Origin: Alphaproteobacteria bacterium
Lineage (GTDB): Bacteria > Pseudomonadota > Alphaproteobacteria > Rhodobacterales > Rhodobacteraceae
Assembly: GCA_030426685.1 (NCBI GenBank)
Contig: JAUHYC010000006.1
Coordinates: 62,001 to 126,000, forward strand
DNA: 64,000 bases
Reading direction: 5' to 3'
Under the pieces are notes generated by a model. It did not search any database and was not told the origin of the DNA. It was given only the letters and a program-made list of their open reading frames with translations. Shown one piece after another: positions 53,854 to 62,299 of this stretch. Made by a program: the position numbers and the translations under genes. Position 1 is the first letter of the stretch. Every line of letters begins with the position of its first letter.

Positions 53854-55218
53854 ATGGCAAAGACTCCTTCCTTCTCCTGCTCCGCCTGCGGCGCCTCGCA
53901 CACCCGATGGTCAGGCCGCTGCGACAGCTGCGGCGAGTGGAACACCATTGTTCAGGAAACACCCCTTTCCGCCGGGCCGGCCAAGAAATCGCTAGGCGGC
54001 AAACGCGGCCAGTCCATCGCCCTCACGGATCTGTCGACCGAAGAAACACCCCCACCGCGCACCCTGTGTGGCGTTGAGGAACTCGACCGCGTTCTCGGCG
54101 GCGGCCTCGTCCCCGCCTCGGCCCTGCTGGTTGGCGGAGATCCCGGCATCGGAAAATCCACCCTCCTGTTGCAGGCTGCTGCCCGCTTTGCCCGCGAAGG
54201 CGTAAAAACCATCTATGTCTCGGGAGAAGAAGCCAGCGCGCAAGTCCGTATGCGCGCGCGCCGATTGGGGCTGGAGGATGCGCCCGTTCAACTCGCCGCC
54301 GAGACCAACCTGCGCGACATCCTCACAACGCTTGAGGCGGAAAAACCCGGCCTTGCTATCATCGATTCGATCCAGACCATGTGGGCCGACAATGTCGACA
54401 GTGCTCCGGGCTCGGTCTCACAGGTTCGTGCCGCCGCCCATGAACTGACCACGTTTGCGAAACGACAAGGCGTGTCGGTTATCATGGTCGGCCATGTCAC
54501 CAAAGAAGGCCAGATCGCAGGTCCTCGCGTGGTTGAGCATATGGTCGATACTGTGCTCTATTTCGAAGGCGAACGCGGCCACCAGTTCCGTATCCTGCGC
54601 GCGGTCAAGAACCGTTTTGGCCCTGCCGATGAAATTGGTGTGTTTGAAATGACCGGCAAGGGATTGGCGCAGGTCACCAACCCCTCTGCCCTGTTCCTTT
54701 CCGAACGCGGCAAACCAAGCCCCGGCTCGGCGGTGTTTGCGGGCATTGAAGGTACACGCCCCGTACTGGTCGAGTTGCAGGCGCTCGTCGCGCCCTCACC
54801 CCATTCGCAGCCGCGCCGCACCGTGGTGGGCTGGGACAGCGGGCGACTCGCAATGATCCTCGCGGTGTTAGAGGCCCGCTGCGGCATCCCCTTCGCCGGG
54901 CTCGACGTCTATCTGAACGTTGCCGGAGGGCTAAAAGTCAGCGAACCAGCCGCCGACCTCGCAGTTGCCGCGGCGCTCCTCAGCGCGCGCGAAGATACCG
55001 CGTTGCCCGCTGATACCGTCGTATTTGGAGAAATCTCGCTATCCGGGGCACTTAGACCAGCCCCGCAGACCGAAAACAGGTTGAAAGAAGCGCAAAAACT
55101 TGGTTTCACAGCGGCAATTGCTCCGGCGGGGGGCAAAACCGGCACTGTGGCAGGTCTGACACTCACCCGACCCTCTGATTTGGTTGGGTTTGTTGGCGAA
55201 ACCTTCGGAGCAGGTTAA
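53854..55218 (+). CDS. radA: DNA repair protein RadA/Sms
   Basis: RecA-like branch-migration ATPase that helps resolve recombination intermediates. The protein has 454 residues. The N-terminal zinc finger has C9-x2-C12 and C23-x2-C26 (FSCSACGASHTRWSGRCDSC). Walker A is GGDPGIGKSTLLLQ, and the RadA-specific KNRFG motif lies in VKNRFGPADEIGVFEM. The C-terminal Lon-like domain contains GLDVYLNVAGGLKVSEPAAD. The start at 53854 begins just before the zinc finger; the open frame upstream lacks sense. It precedes cvpA by 41 bp. Confidence 0.96.
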   Translation: MAKTPSFSCSACGASHTRWSGRCDSCGEWNTIVQETPLSAGPAKKSLGGKRGQSIALTDLSTEETPPPRTLCGVEELDRVLGGGLVPASALLVGGDPGIGKSTLLLQAAARFAREGVKTIYVSGEEASAQVRMRARRLGLEDAPVQLAAETNLRDILTTLEAEKPGLAIIDSIQTMWADNVDSAPGSVSQVRAAAHELTTFAKRQGVSVIMVGHVTKEGQIAGPRVVEHMVDTVLYFEGERGHQFRILRAVKNRFGPADEIGVFEMTGKGLAQVTNPSALFLSERGKPSPGSAVFAGIEGTRPVLVELQALVAPSPHSQPRRTVVGWDSGRLAMILAVLEARCGIPFAGLDVYLNVAGGLKVSEPAADLAVAAALLSAREDTALPADTVVFGEISLSGALRPAPQTENRLKEAQKLGFTAAIAPAGGKTGTVAGLTLTRPSDLVGFVGETFGAG

Positions 55219-55259
55219 GGTCGCGCCCCGAGGGGCAGAAAAAAGAACAGGCGAGGGCC

Positions 55260-55841
55260 ATGGAAGGTTTTACAATAATTGACGGGGTTGTGGCCCTGAT
55301 CATCGTGCTGTCGGGCCTCTTGGCCTATTCGCGCGGTTTCATGCGCGAAGTTCTGGCCATTGCGGGCTGGGTTGCTGCGGCCGTTCTGGCATTCATCTTC
55401 GCACCGCAAGCTGTGCCACTGGTCAAAGAGGTTCCGGTGGTCGGAGAGTTCCTGCGCGACAGTTGCGAGCTTTCGGTCATTACCGGCTTTGCCGCCGTCT
55501 TTGCCGTTGCTCTCATCGTGGTCAGCATCTTTACGCCCCTTTTCTCGTCACTCGTTCAACGCTCGGCGATTGGCGGTCTTGATCAGGCGCTCGGCTTCTT
55601 CTTCGGCGTCGCACGTGGCATTCTGTTGGTTGCCATCGCATTCTTTGTATACGACACGGTGATGACCGGTCAGTCCTATACGATGGTTGATGAAAGCCGC
55701 TCGGCCAAGGTGTTCGAACAGTTCAGCGACAAGATCGAAGAACAAAACCCCGAGGCCGCGTTGGGCTGGGTCACCACCCAGTACGAAGAGCTGGTCGCAA
55801 GCTGCACCGCCGACAATGAAACGGATGCGTCAGACAGCTGA
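55260..55841 (+). CDS. cvpA: CvpA-family membrane protein
   Basis: A 193-residue inner-membrane protein with four helices. DGVVALIIVLSGLLAYSRGF and MREVLAIAGWVAAAVLAFIF at the N-terminus and GGLDQALGFFFGVARGILLV are CvpA hallmarks. A soluble acidic tail follows (KVFEQFSDKIEEQNPEAALG). In Escherichia coli cvpA lies next to purF and affects colicin V production and envelope stress. Here purF is also close (635 bp downstream), so the association is kept although a small convergent gene lies between them. Confidence 0.92.
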   Translation: MEGFTIIDGVVALIIVLSGLLAYSRGFMREVLAIAGWVAAAVLAFIFAPQAVPLVKEVPVVGEFLRDSCELSVITGFAAVFAVALIVVSIFTPLFSSLVQRSAIGGLDQALGFFFGVARGILLVAIAFFVYDTVMTGQSYTMVDESRSAKVFEQFSDKIEEQNPEAALGWVTTQYEELVASCTADNETDASDS

Positions 55842-55863
55842 TTTGCACCAAATTGAGTTTAAG

Positions 55864-55889
55864 AAAGCCCGGTCCCGACCGGGCTTTTT
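55864..55889 (+). terminator. Bidirectional terminator between cvpA and the mini zinc-finger gene
   Basis: A perfect 10-bp stem (55864-55873 with 55878-55887) with a CCCG loop is followed by TTTTT on the plus strand. On the minus strand it is followed by TTTCTT, so it can also end the convergent gene that stops at 55899. Confidence 0.88.
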
Positions 55890-55898
55890 CATATCCGG

Positions 55899-56120
55899 TC
55901 AGACAAACCCTTCGCCGCCGCAGATATTGCACCGTATGGTCTTCAGGCCGAAACACCCGTCACACCTGCTTGAAATCGGTTTGCCGTGAATGTCCCGGCT
56001 CTTGATCACCTCGCCAGCGCCCCTGCAGATCTCACAGGGTGCGCGCCCCGACCCGCGGCATCGGTGGCACCGTCGCTTGACCGGCGTTTCTTTTCCAGAG
56101 TTCTGCTTGTGCTGCCACAT
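55899..56120 (-). CDS. Mini DnaJ-type zinc-finger protein, unknown function
   Basis: A 73-residue protein built almost entirely of four CxxC motifs: CHRCRGSGRAPCEICRGAG, then CDGCFGLKTIRCNICGGEG. The CxxCxGxG spacing is that of the DnaJ cysteine-rich domain and suggests two zinc sites. There is no J domain. Similar single-domain proteins occur as chaperone-like or assembly factors, but the role of this one is unknown. The start MWQHKQNSGKE at 56118-56120 is the only reasonable one. It is convergent with cvpA across a bidirectional terminator. Codon pattern and motif regularity make it a real gene. Confidence 0.8.
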   Translation of the reverse strand: MWQHKQNSGKETPVKRRCHRCRGSGRAPCEICRGAGEVIKSRDIHGKPISSRCDGCFGLKTIRCNICGGEGFV

Positions 56121-56475
56121 GGCTGCTTTTCACCAAATTCGACCAGAGTGCCTGCTGTGGCAAACTTCGCTTCATGACAGCACACCCCAACTGGATTGTC
56201 ACCAAATACCCAACGCCTGCATAAAACTCGCCTGCGTCAAATCGCAAGTGTGATCCTTTGATGACACGCGCATCAATAGGCAGTATGTGGAGGCCGTACC
56301 GACATGGAATCGGAGCTGCCGATCTTGCTGTATATGTTTTCTGTTGCACTGGCCGCCTTCGTGCTTGTGCCTGCTTGCCGCCTCAGCGGTGCACAACAAC
56401 CCATTCAGATACGCTGCCGCAGCCATGCCCATCGGAACGCCATCCTGAGCAAGCCATAGAAATTGGAGCCCGTGT
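56121..56475. other. 355-bp intergenic stretch upstream of purF
   Basis: No RNA gene or repeat is recognised. It must hold the purF promoter and that of the leftward zinc-finger gene. It also holds one doubtful 51-codon frame (56304-56459), listed separately. Confidence 0.6.
56304..56459 (+). CDS. Doubtful 51-residue hydrophobic peptide upstream of purF
   Basis: An ATG preceded by TGGAGG with 10-nt spacing opens a short frame reading MESELPILLYMFSVALAAFV, then LVPAC and a basic tail. The hydrophobic start could be a lipoprotein signal or single membrane helix. It stops 16 bp before purF, so it could also be a leader peptide for purF. No similarity is recognised and chance is a serious alternative. 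Confidence 0.25.
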   Translation: MESELPILLYMFSVALAAFVLVPACRLSGAQQPIQIRCRSHAHRNAILSKP

Positions 56476-57996
56476 ATGTGTGGGATTTTGGGAATCGCAA
56501 GCCGGACACATGATGTCTTTGCGGAAATCTATGACGGCTTGCTGATGCTGCAGCACCGGGGGCAGGATGCCTCGGGTATCGTCACTTACAACGGAGAATT
56601 CTTCCGCGAGAAGAAGGCGAACGGGTTGGTCAAGGACGTATTCAACGCCAGCGATGCGGAGACCCTATTGGGCAAAGTTGGCATGGGCCATGTCCGCTAT
56701 CCCACCGCTGGATCACTCAGCGCGGCTGAGGCGCAGCCATTCTTCGTGAACGCGCCCTATGGCATCTATCTGGTCCATAACGGCAACATCACCAACACCG
56801 CCGAGCAGCGCGAGAAGGTCACCGGCAAATACAGCCGTCACCTGCGCACAACTTCGGATTCCGAAATCCTGCTGAACGTGCTGGCTGACAAGGTCGCCGA
56901 TGCGATCAAGGTCAACGGCAATGCCGACCCGATCCGCAACCTGTTTGCCGGCGTCAAGATGACGATGGAGCGGGTACAGGGCGCCTATTCGGTAATCTGT
57001 CTGGTTGCCGGTGTCGGCATGCTGGCCTTCCGCGACCCGCACGGCATCCGCCCCCTTTCCGTTGCCAAGCGCGATGCAGAAGGTGATGGCGATGATTATG
57101 CCTTTGCTTCTGAAGACGTGGCTTTCGGCATCAACGGTTTCGAAAAGCTCCGTGACCTGCGCCCCGGCGAAGCGATCCTGATCGACCTCGACGGGAACAT
57201 GCATGAGTTTCAGGCCGTCGAGGGCAAGCTGACGCCTTGCATCTTCGAATATGTCTATCTGGCACGGCCGGATTCATTGCTCGACGGTGTATCGGTCTAT
57301 AAGACCCAGATGCGCATGGGGCAGACACTGGCCAAACAGATACAGGAAGCCGGTCTTGAGATTGACCGTATCATCCCCGTCCCCGACAGCGCCCGCCCAG
57401 TGGCGCTTGAGGCCGCCAAGATCACTGGCATTCCTTACCGCGAAGGACTGGTGAAGAACCGCTATGTCGGGCGCACTTTCATCATGCCCGGCCAGGAAGA
57501 ACGGCAGAAATCGGTGCGCCGCAAGCTGAACGCGGTTCCTTTGGAATTTGAGGGCCACAACGTGCTTCTGATCGACGATTCGATCGTGCGCGGCAACACC
57601 ATCAAGAAGATCGTCCAGATGTGCCGCGAAGCCGGCGCCAAAAAGGTCTATATCGCCAGCGCCTCACCGCCGGTGAAATATCCCAATGTCTACGGCATCG
57701 ACATGCCCACCCGGCACGAACTGGTCGCCAATGGCAAAGAGATCGAGGAAATCCGAGAAGAACTGGGGGCAGATGCGTTGCTCTATCAGAACCTCGACGA
57801 TCTGATCTGGGCCGCCAAGGAAGGTAATCCCGAAATCGAGGCGTTCGACTGTTCCTGCTTTGACGGTAACTATGTCACCGGAGTGGACGAGGACTATCTG
57901 GACAGCCTCGAAAACAGCAGCCGGGTCAGTAAAAAACGAGAGGATATGCAGGTCGTGGGCAGTTCGTGGAACGCGGCGAAACTGGCCTCGGGTTGA
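56476..57996 (+). CDS. purF: Amidophosphoribosyltransferase (glutamine PRPP amidotransferase)
   Basis: First committed enzyme of purine synthesis, 506 residues. The mature N-terminus is Cys2 (MCGILGIASRTHDVFAEIYD), the glutaminase nucleophile, which fixes this start. The glutaminase domain also has HRGQDASGIV and GHVRYPTAGS. The phosphoribosyltransferase domain has IPVPDSARPVALEAAK and the PRPP loop VLLIDDSIVRGNTIKKIVQM near residue 358. The C-terminal tail is slightly longer than in Escherichia coli. It appears monocistronic; the 246 bp that follow contain nothing I can support. Confidence 0.97.
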   Translation: MCGILGIASRTHDVFAEIYDGLLMLQHRGQDASGIVTYNGEFFREKKANGLVKDVFNASDAETLLGKVGMGHVRYPTAGSLSAAEAQPFFVNAPYGIYLVHNGNITNTAEQREKVTGKYSRHLRTTSDSEILLNVLADKVADAIKVNGNADPIRNLFAGVKMTMERVQGAYSVICLVAGVGMLAFRDPHGIRPLSVAKRDAEGDGDDYAFASEDVAFGINGFEKLRDLRPGEAILIDLDGNMHEFQAVEGKLTPCIFEYVYLARPDSLLDGVSVYKTQMRMGQTLAKQIQEAGLEIDRIIPVPDSARPVALEAAKITGIPYREGLVKNRYVGRTFIMPGQEERQKSVRRKLNAVPLEFEGHNVLLIDDSIVRGNTIKKIVQMCREAGAKKVYIASASPPVKYPNVYGIDMPTRHELVANGKEIEEIREELGADALLYQNLDDLIWAAKEGNPEIEAFDCSCFDGNYVTGVDEDYLDSLENSSRVSKKREDMQVVGSSWNAAKLASG

Positions 57997-58242
57997 TAGC
58001 ATTCCCACGGGCGATTCGCGTCCCTGTAAGGCTGACCAATTCGCGGAGAACCACGGCCATCGGTCGAAATCCGCCGACAACCTAATGCTGAATGGTCAGC
58101 GTTTGCAGTGGGTTCTTTGGGCTGGATTTTGTCTCTCAAAAGACTCGGTCGCGGGGTCTTCTGCTTTACTGATGCCCATGGTAGCCGGTCGCCTTGAACC
58201 ACTCACAAAACAGGGTCCAGGCGGATAGCCCGGCCACAGATC

Positions 58243-58491
58243 ATGGCAAATGCAACTGTCAAAAGCGCTGCGACCCAGTCGGGGGCGTTGAAAAAGAACT
58301 CGGTGTCGGTGTTGGGCGTATTCGGCCCCAAAGCCGAGATGCAGGCCCTGATACGCCTGTCCTCGGGCCGGGTGAAAAAGGTCAAACCCGGCAGCCGGGT
58401 GGCCTCGGGCAAAGTCATCGCAATCGACGAGGAAGGTGTCGTGCTGCGACAAAGCGGCCAGAACCATCGGATCGGCATCCCCGGCAGTTGA
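58243..58491 (+). CDS. Orphan PilP/GspC-HR-like small protein
   Basis: An 82-residue protein. After a polar N-terminus, the segment VLGVFGPKAEMQALIRLSSG, RVKKVKPGSRVASGKVIAID and EEGVVLRQSGQNHRIGIP forms the small beta domain of PilP or the homology region of GspC, inner-membrane parts of type IV pilus and type II secretion machines. It has no membrane anchor and no secretion gene beside it. It lies 42 bp upstream of an SDR gene on the same strand. It could be a remnant of a larger protein or a stand-alone adaptor. No convincing ribosome site was found. Confidence 0.6.
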   Translation: MANATVKSAATQSGALKKNSVSVLGVFGPKAEMQALIRLSSGRVKKVKPGSRVASGKVIAIDEEGVVLRQSGQNHRIGIPGS

Positions 58492-58533
58492 TCCTGACTT
58501 GACGCCCTGCCCGCGCAGGTTCAAACCCCAGTC

Positions 58534-59178
58534 ATGACCGATCAGACCAAAATCGCCCTCATCACCGGGGCCTCTCGCGGATTGGGCGCGGCACTGGCCG
58601 AGGCCCTGTCCCCTGAATTTCACATCGTTGCTGTCGCCCGAACCACGGGCGGGCTGGAAGAGTTGGACGACCGAATTCAGGCTCGGGGTGGTTCGGCCAC
58701 CCTGGCACCGATGGACATCACAGATCCCGATGCGATGGCCACACTGTGCCGGAGTATTCATGACCGCTGGGGCAAGGTGGATCTGTGGCTGCATACGGCG
58801 GTCCATACCTCGGCCCTGACACCCGCGCATTTTGTTGACCCCAAAGAATGGACCAAAGCGGTGAACACCAACGCCACGGCCACGTCGGTTCTGATACCCT
58901 ATGTCTCGCCTTTGTTGGGTGAAGACGGCCATGCCGTGTTCTTTGACGACCCCAAGGCGGGTGAGAAGTTTTATGGCATCTACGGGGCCACCAAGGCCGC
59001 ACAGATGGCACTGGCGCGCAGCTGGGCGACAGAGACCGAGCGCACCGGGCCGCGTGTGTCGATCATTGAGCCTGTACCGATGCCCACTGCCGTACGCGCC
59101 CGTTTCCATCCCGGTGAGGATCGCGATGCCCTAACCAGCCCGGCAGATGAGGCAGAACGCATACTGGCCTTGCTCTAG
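58534..59178 (+). CDS. SDR-family oxidoreductase
   Basis: A 214-residue short-chain dehydrogenase. The cofactor motif TGASRGLGAALAEALSPEF is near residue 10. The active-site pattern YGATK (Tyr-x3-Lys) lies in KFYGIYGATKAAQMALARSW. The position where a NNAG motif would be read is LWLHTAVHTSAL, so the central strand is unusual, as in some YciK-like members. Substrate unknown. It is followed 3 bp after the stop by a hairpin-plus-tail element (copy B). Confidence 0.88.
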   Translation: MTDQTKIALITGASRGLGAALAEALSPEFHIVAVARTTGGLEELDDRIQARGGSATLAPMDITDPDAMATLCRSIHDRWGKVDLWLHTAVHTSALTPAHFVDPKEWTKAVNTNATATSVLIPYVSPLLGEDGHAVFFDDPKAGEKFYGIYGATKAAQMALARSWATETERTGPRVSIIEPVPMPTAVRARFHPGEDRDALTSPADEAERILALL

Positions 59179-59181
59179 AGA

Positions 59182-59231
59182 TGGCCCTTGCGGGCCACGC
59201 CTCCGGCGGAAGTATTTTTGGCCAGATGAAG
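59182..59231 (+). repeat. Dispersed 3'-end element, copy B (hairpin plus conserved tail)
   Basis: A 6-bp hairpin (59182-59187 with 59192-59197) starts 3 bp after the SDR stop. The tail follows at 59199-59231, reading GCCTCCGGCGGAAGTATTTT and ending CCAGATGAAG. The tail closely matches copy C (62978-63010, minus strand) and less exactly copy A (7841-7868). It ends 9 bp before the stop of the convergent DUF815 gene. Confidence 0.78.
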
Positions 59232-59239
59232 CAGGCGGT

Positions 59240-60082
59240 TCAGGCGATATGGACGCCTCTGCGCCCGGCGAGATCGACGAAGAATTGCCAGGCGACCCGG
59301 CCTGAGCGCGCGCCTCGGGTGGCTTGCCATTCGATGGCCTCGGCGCGCAGGGTCTCAGGATCAACCGTAACGCCATATGCGGCGCAGTAGCGATCAATCA
59401 TTGCAAGGTATTCATCCTGATCACAGGGGTGGAAACCCAGCGACAGGCCGAAGCGGTCAGAGAGAGAGACCTTTTCCTCGACCGCCTCGGACGGGTTGAT
59501 GGCGCTGGAGCGTTCGTTTTCGATCATATCGCGCGGCATCAAATGGCGACGGTTCGACGTCGCATAAAACACCACGTTTTCGGGGCGTCCTTCGATGCCG
59601 CCATCAAGTACGGCCTTGAGCGATTTGTAATGCTGGTCATCGTGGCTGAATGACAGGTCGTCGCAAAACAGGATGAACCGATGCGGAGCTGATCTCAGGT
59701 GGTTCAGCAGGCGTGCGACCGAGGACATATCTTCGCGCTGTAACTCCACCAATTTCAGGTTGGGGTGGTCGGCTTGCAAAGTACCATGTACCGCCTTGAC
59801 GAGACTGGATTTTCCCATTCCCCGCGCACCCCAAAGCAACGCGTTATTGGCCTTATACCCGTCGGCAAAGCGGCGGGTGTTGTCCAGCAGCGTATCGCGG
59901 GAGCGGTTGATCCCTACGAGGAGATCAAGATCGACCCGATTGACCTGAGTGACGGGCTCAAGCCGGTCGGGCTCAACATGCCAGACGAAGGCTGGGGCCG
60001 CGTTGAAATCGGGTGTGGCCAGCGGCGCGGGCGCCATGCGCTCTAACGCGTCGGCGATACGGTTCAGGGCTTGGTCGTCCAT
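59240..60082 (-). CDS. DUF815-family AAA ATPase
   Basis: A 280-residue P-loop ATPase. Walker A is in LLWGARGMGKSSLVKAVHGT near residue 85. Walker B is FILFCDDLSFSHDD near residue 132, and the sensor-type segment is VVFYATSNRRHLMPRDMIEN. These blocks are constant in the DUF815 family, which is widely conserved but not functionally defined. The start MDDQALNRIADALERM at 60080-60082 follows AGGAG; an upstream ATG in the same frame would run through the tat terminator. It is read leftward after the tat operon but behind a terminator, so it is likely transcribed on its own. Confidence 0.88.
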   Translation of the reverse strand: MDDQALNRIADALERMAPAPLATPDFNAAPAFVWHVEPDRLEPVTQVNRVDLDLLVGINRSRDTLLDNTRRFADGYKANNALLWGARGMGKSSLVKAVHGTLQADHPNLKLVELQREDMSSVARLLNHLRSAPHRFILFCDDLSFSHDDQHYKSLKAVLDGGIEGRPENVVFYATSNRRHLMPRDMIENERSSAINPSEAVEEKVSLSDRFGLSLGFHPCDQDEYLAMIDRYCAAYGVTVDPETLRAEAIEWQATRGARSGRVAWQFFVDLAGRRGVHIA

Positions 60083-60150
60083 CGGCTCCTCCGGCGTGTT
60101 CCGACAGGGTTCAACCATGTTCCGACCGGCACAACAAGGGCCGCGCATGA

Positions 60151-60181
60151 AAAAGGCGCGCCGAAGCGGGGCGCGCCTTTT
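60151..60181 (-). terminator. Rho-independent terminator of the tat operon
   Basis: A perfect 12-bp stem (60151-60162 with 60170-60181) and a 7-nt loop form a very GC-rich hairpin with A/T ends. On the minus strand it ends in five T. It lies 16 bp after the tatC stop. Confidence 0.87.
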
Positions 60182-60197
60182 CATTTGATTGCTCAGA

Positions 60198-61076
60198 TTA
60201 CTTGGTCTCTTCGTAATCCTGCATCATGTCCGCGTCGGCTTCGGCCTCTTCGTCGTCATAGTAGCCATCGGCGCGCAGCTGTTCTTCGCGCTTCTTCTCG
60301 ACCCGTGCGACAAGGAAAATCGAAATTTCGTAGAGGCCGTAGACCACCACAAACAGGATGATCTGAGTGATCACGTCCGGTGGCGTCACGATCGCGGCCA
60401 ACACCAGAATGCCAACCACCGCGTATTTACGCACCGCACCCAGACCCTCGGCGCTGACTAGCCCGGCTTTGCCCATCAGGGTCAGCAATACGGGCAATTG
60501 GAAGCACAGGCCAAAGGCCACGATAAACTTGATGGTTAGGTTCAAATATTCCTGCGCCGAGCCTTGGAATACCACGCTGAGCGGAGCAGTTGCGCCTTCG
60601 GCGACGGCCTCTCCCTCAGCCCCGAACTGCTGGAAGCCCAGGAAGAAGTCATAAGCCAACGGCGTCACGACATAAAAGGCAAAGCTTGCGCCCAGCAGGA
60701 ACATGAAGGGCGAGGCCACCAGGAAAGGCAGAAACGCGTTCTTTTCGGATTTATAGAGGCCGGGCGCAACAAACCGCCACATCTGCATCCCGATATAGGG
60801 GAAGGCCAGGATGAACCCGCCCAACAGCGAGACCTTGATGGCGACAAAGAAGCCTTCCTGCGGCGAGATGAAGATCAGGCCACAATCCTGCCCCCGCTCG
60901 CTCAAAACTTCGCAAAGCGGCATTGTCAGGAAATTGAAGATCGGAGTGGCCACCGTGAAACAGATGATCATCCCGATCAGAAAAGCGACCACGCTGTGAA
61001 TCAGTCGCGTGCGCAGCTCGGTCAGATGCTCGATCAATGGGGCCGAGCTGTCCTCGATCTCGTCGGTCTTGGTCAT
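60198..61076 (-). CDS. tatC: Sec-independent translocase subunit TatC
   Basis: Core receptor of the twin-arginine pathway, 292 residues and six helices. The N-terminus [20 protein letters not shown] is diagnostic, with the Glu and Arg of the signal-binding site. [40 protein letters not shown] and the [15 protein letters not shown] block follow. The C-terminal tail is acidic and long ([19 protein letters not shown]). The ATG overlaps the tatB stop (ATGA). Likely substrates in this window include the twin-arginine SYLF lipoprotein at 24.2 kb. Confidence 0.97.
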   Translation of the reverse strand: MTKTDEIEDSSAPLIEHLTELRTRLIHSVVAFLIGMIICFTVATPIFNFLTMPLCEVLSERGQDCGLIFISPQEGFFVAIKVSLLGGFILAFPYIGMQMWRFVAPGLYKSEKNAFLPFLVASPFMFLLGASFAFYVVTPLAYDFFLGFQQFGAEGEAVAEGATAPLSVVFQGSAQEYLNLTIKFIVAFGLCFQLPVLLTLMGKAGLVSAEGLGAVRKYAVVGILVLAAIVTPPDVITQIILFVVVYGLYEISIFLVARVEKKREEQLRADGYYDDEEAEADADMMQDYEETK

Positions 61077-61531
61077 GTTTTGCTTTCGGTCTTCAGCGCA
61101 GCTTCGGCCTCTTCGGCCTTCGCCAGTGCATCAGCAGCTTCTTTTGCCTTGCGTTCGGCAGCGGCGCGGGCGGTTGTCGCCTGAATCTTTTTGGCCTGCT
61201 CGGCACGCTCAGCCGCCAGTTTTCCGGTCTCGCTGTCGGGGTCGAACTTGGTCGGGTCGATGGACTTGGCCACGTCCCGCGCGGCTTCATTGATCCCGTC
61301 CATGGCAGAGCCCACGGGGTTGGTCGCCGCCTTCAGGCCCTTCTTGATCTCGTTCACGCCGGCCTCATCCGCAGCCTCGTTCATCGCAGTGCTGAATTCG
61401 CGCGCCATGCCGCGCGCCTTGCCGACGAACCGCCCGACATTGCGAAACAGCACAGGCAGGTCCTTCGGCCCCACCACGATCAGCGCGACGATGCCGATGA
61501 CCAGAAGCTCGGTCCAGCCCAGATCAAACAT
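61073..61531 (-). CDS. tatB: Sec-independent translocase subunit TatB
   Basis: A 152-residue subunit that forms the receptor complex with TatC. The N-terminal helix is [20 protein letters not shown], then the Gly-Pro hinge GPKDLP and an amphipathic helix [20 protein letters not shown]. The last third is an Ala/Glu/Lys-rich helix ([19 protein letters not shown]), typical of TatB. It is coupled to tatC by ATGA and lies 6 bp after tatA. Confidence 0.95.
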   Translation of the reverse strand: MFDLGWTELLVIGIVALIVVGPKDLPVLFRNVGRFVGKARGMAREFSTAMNEAADEAGVNEIKKGLKAATNPVGSAMDGINEAARDVAKSIDPTKFDPDSETGKLAAERAEQAKKIQATTARAAAERKAKEAADALAKAEEAEAALKTESKT

Positions 61532-61537
61532 CTAGGT

Positions 61538-61753
61538 TCAGACCTTGTCTTTGTCGGACTCGGGCGTGATGTCCTTGGCCAGTTCGGAGGCGTCCTGCTC
61601 GATCTCTTCCGAACCATCCTTGACGCCCTTTTTGAACGCTGTGATGCCCTTGCCCACTTCGCCCATGAGTGAGCTGATCTTGCCGCGGCCAAACAGCACC
61701 AGCACAACGACGGCGATCAACAGCAGGCCGGGAAGGCCGATATTATTAAGCAT
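61538..61753 (-). CDS. tatA: Sec-independent translocase subunit TatA
   Basis: A 71-residue pore-forming Tat subunit. [20 protein letters not shown] is the membrane helix, followed by the family FGRGKI hinge and the amphipathic helix [20 protein letters not shown]. The acidic tail is standard. AGGAGAAG precedes the ATG. The operon order tatA-tatB-tatC is complete here, and a hairpin lies in the leader. Confidence 0.96.
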   Translation of the reverse strand: MLNNIGLPGLLLIAVVVLVLFGRGKISSLMGEVGKGITAFKKGVKDGSEEIEQDASELAKDITPESDKDKV

Positions 61754-61772
61754 GTCTCTTCTCCTTCTATCT

Positions 61773-61787
61773 CGGCGCTATGCGCCG
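61773..61787. promoter_or_regulatory. Short GC-rich inverted repeat in the tatA leader
   Basis: CGGCGC-TAT-GCGCCG lies 19 bp upstream of the tatA ATG. It could be an operator or an mRNA hairpin near the ribosome site. It is symmetrical, so strand cannot be told. Evidence is limited to the dyad itself. Confidence 0.3.
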
Positions 61788-61972
61788 GAAATACGATCTG
61801 AGCCCGTGTCTACGCCCGGACGGCGCACGGAGAAAGTGAGACAAGTCAAATCCGGGATCAATTTTGCTCCAAACCTGCATTTTTTGTGGACTCGCTATTT
61901 CCAACTGACAGGTTTATGTCAGTTATTGAAGGGTAGAAGCAGGGCATCGAAACCTGGTCAACGGAGACTCAC

Positions 61973-62278
61973 ATGACCCAAGTTGCAGAATTTGTCACTT
62001 TCACCCTGGCCGACGGCACAACGGCTGAAGAGTTCATAAAGCTCAGCCAGGCGTCTGAAGCGTTCGTCCGCGCCGCTCCCGGCTTTGTTCATCGCCACCT
62101 CAGCCAGGGCGAGGACGGGTGCTGGACGGATTGTGTGGTCTGGCAGAACATGAATGCCGCGCAGGATGCCGCGGCTAAGTTTCCCCAACAGGAGTTTGCG
62201 CCCGCCCTGATGGCTGCCATCAAATCCGGCAGCGAAAAGATGCGCCATGAAAATGTACTATGGAACATGACCGCCTAA
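61973..62278 (+). CDS. Small dimeric alpha-beta barrel-like protein, unknown function
   Basis: A 101-residue soluble protein. The pattern EFVTFTLADGTTAEEFIKLS, APGFVHRHLSQGEDGCWTD and CVVWQNMNAAQDAAAKFPQQ fits the ABM-like dimeric alpha-beta barrel. No catalytic residues stand out. ACGGAG lies 7 nt before the ATG. It is followed 21 bp later by a WYL-domain regulator gene on the same strand, which may control it. The 219 bp between tatA and this gene hold both divergent promoters. Confidence 0.75.
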   Translation: MTQVAEFVTFTLADGTTAEEFIKLSQASEAFVRAAPGFVHRHLSQGEDGCWTDCVVWQNMNAAQDAAAKFPQQEFAPALMAAIKSGSEKMRHENVLWNMTA

Positions 62279-62299
62279 AGGTGGTCAGGGCGGCGCGTC

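Noticed and set aside
53854-55218. Possible intein or insertion in radA, dnaB or mfd
   Set aside because: All three have standard family lengths and uninterrupted motifs.
58096-59109. Long minus-strand frame opposite the PilP-like and SDR genes
   Set aside because: It is the complement of a GC-rich SDR gene with clear motifs. Its own translation shows no domain, and long antisense frames are usual at this GC content.
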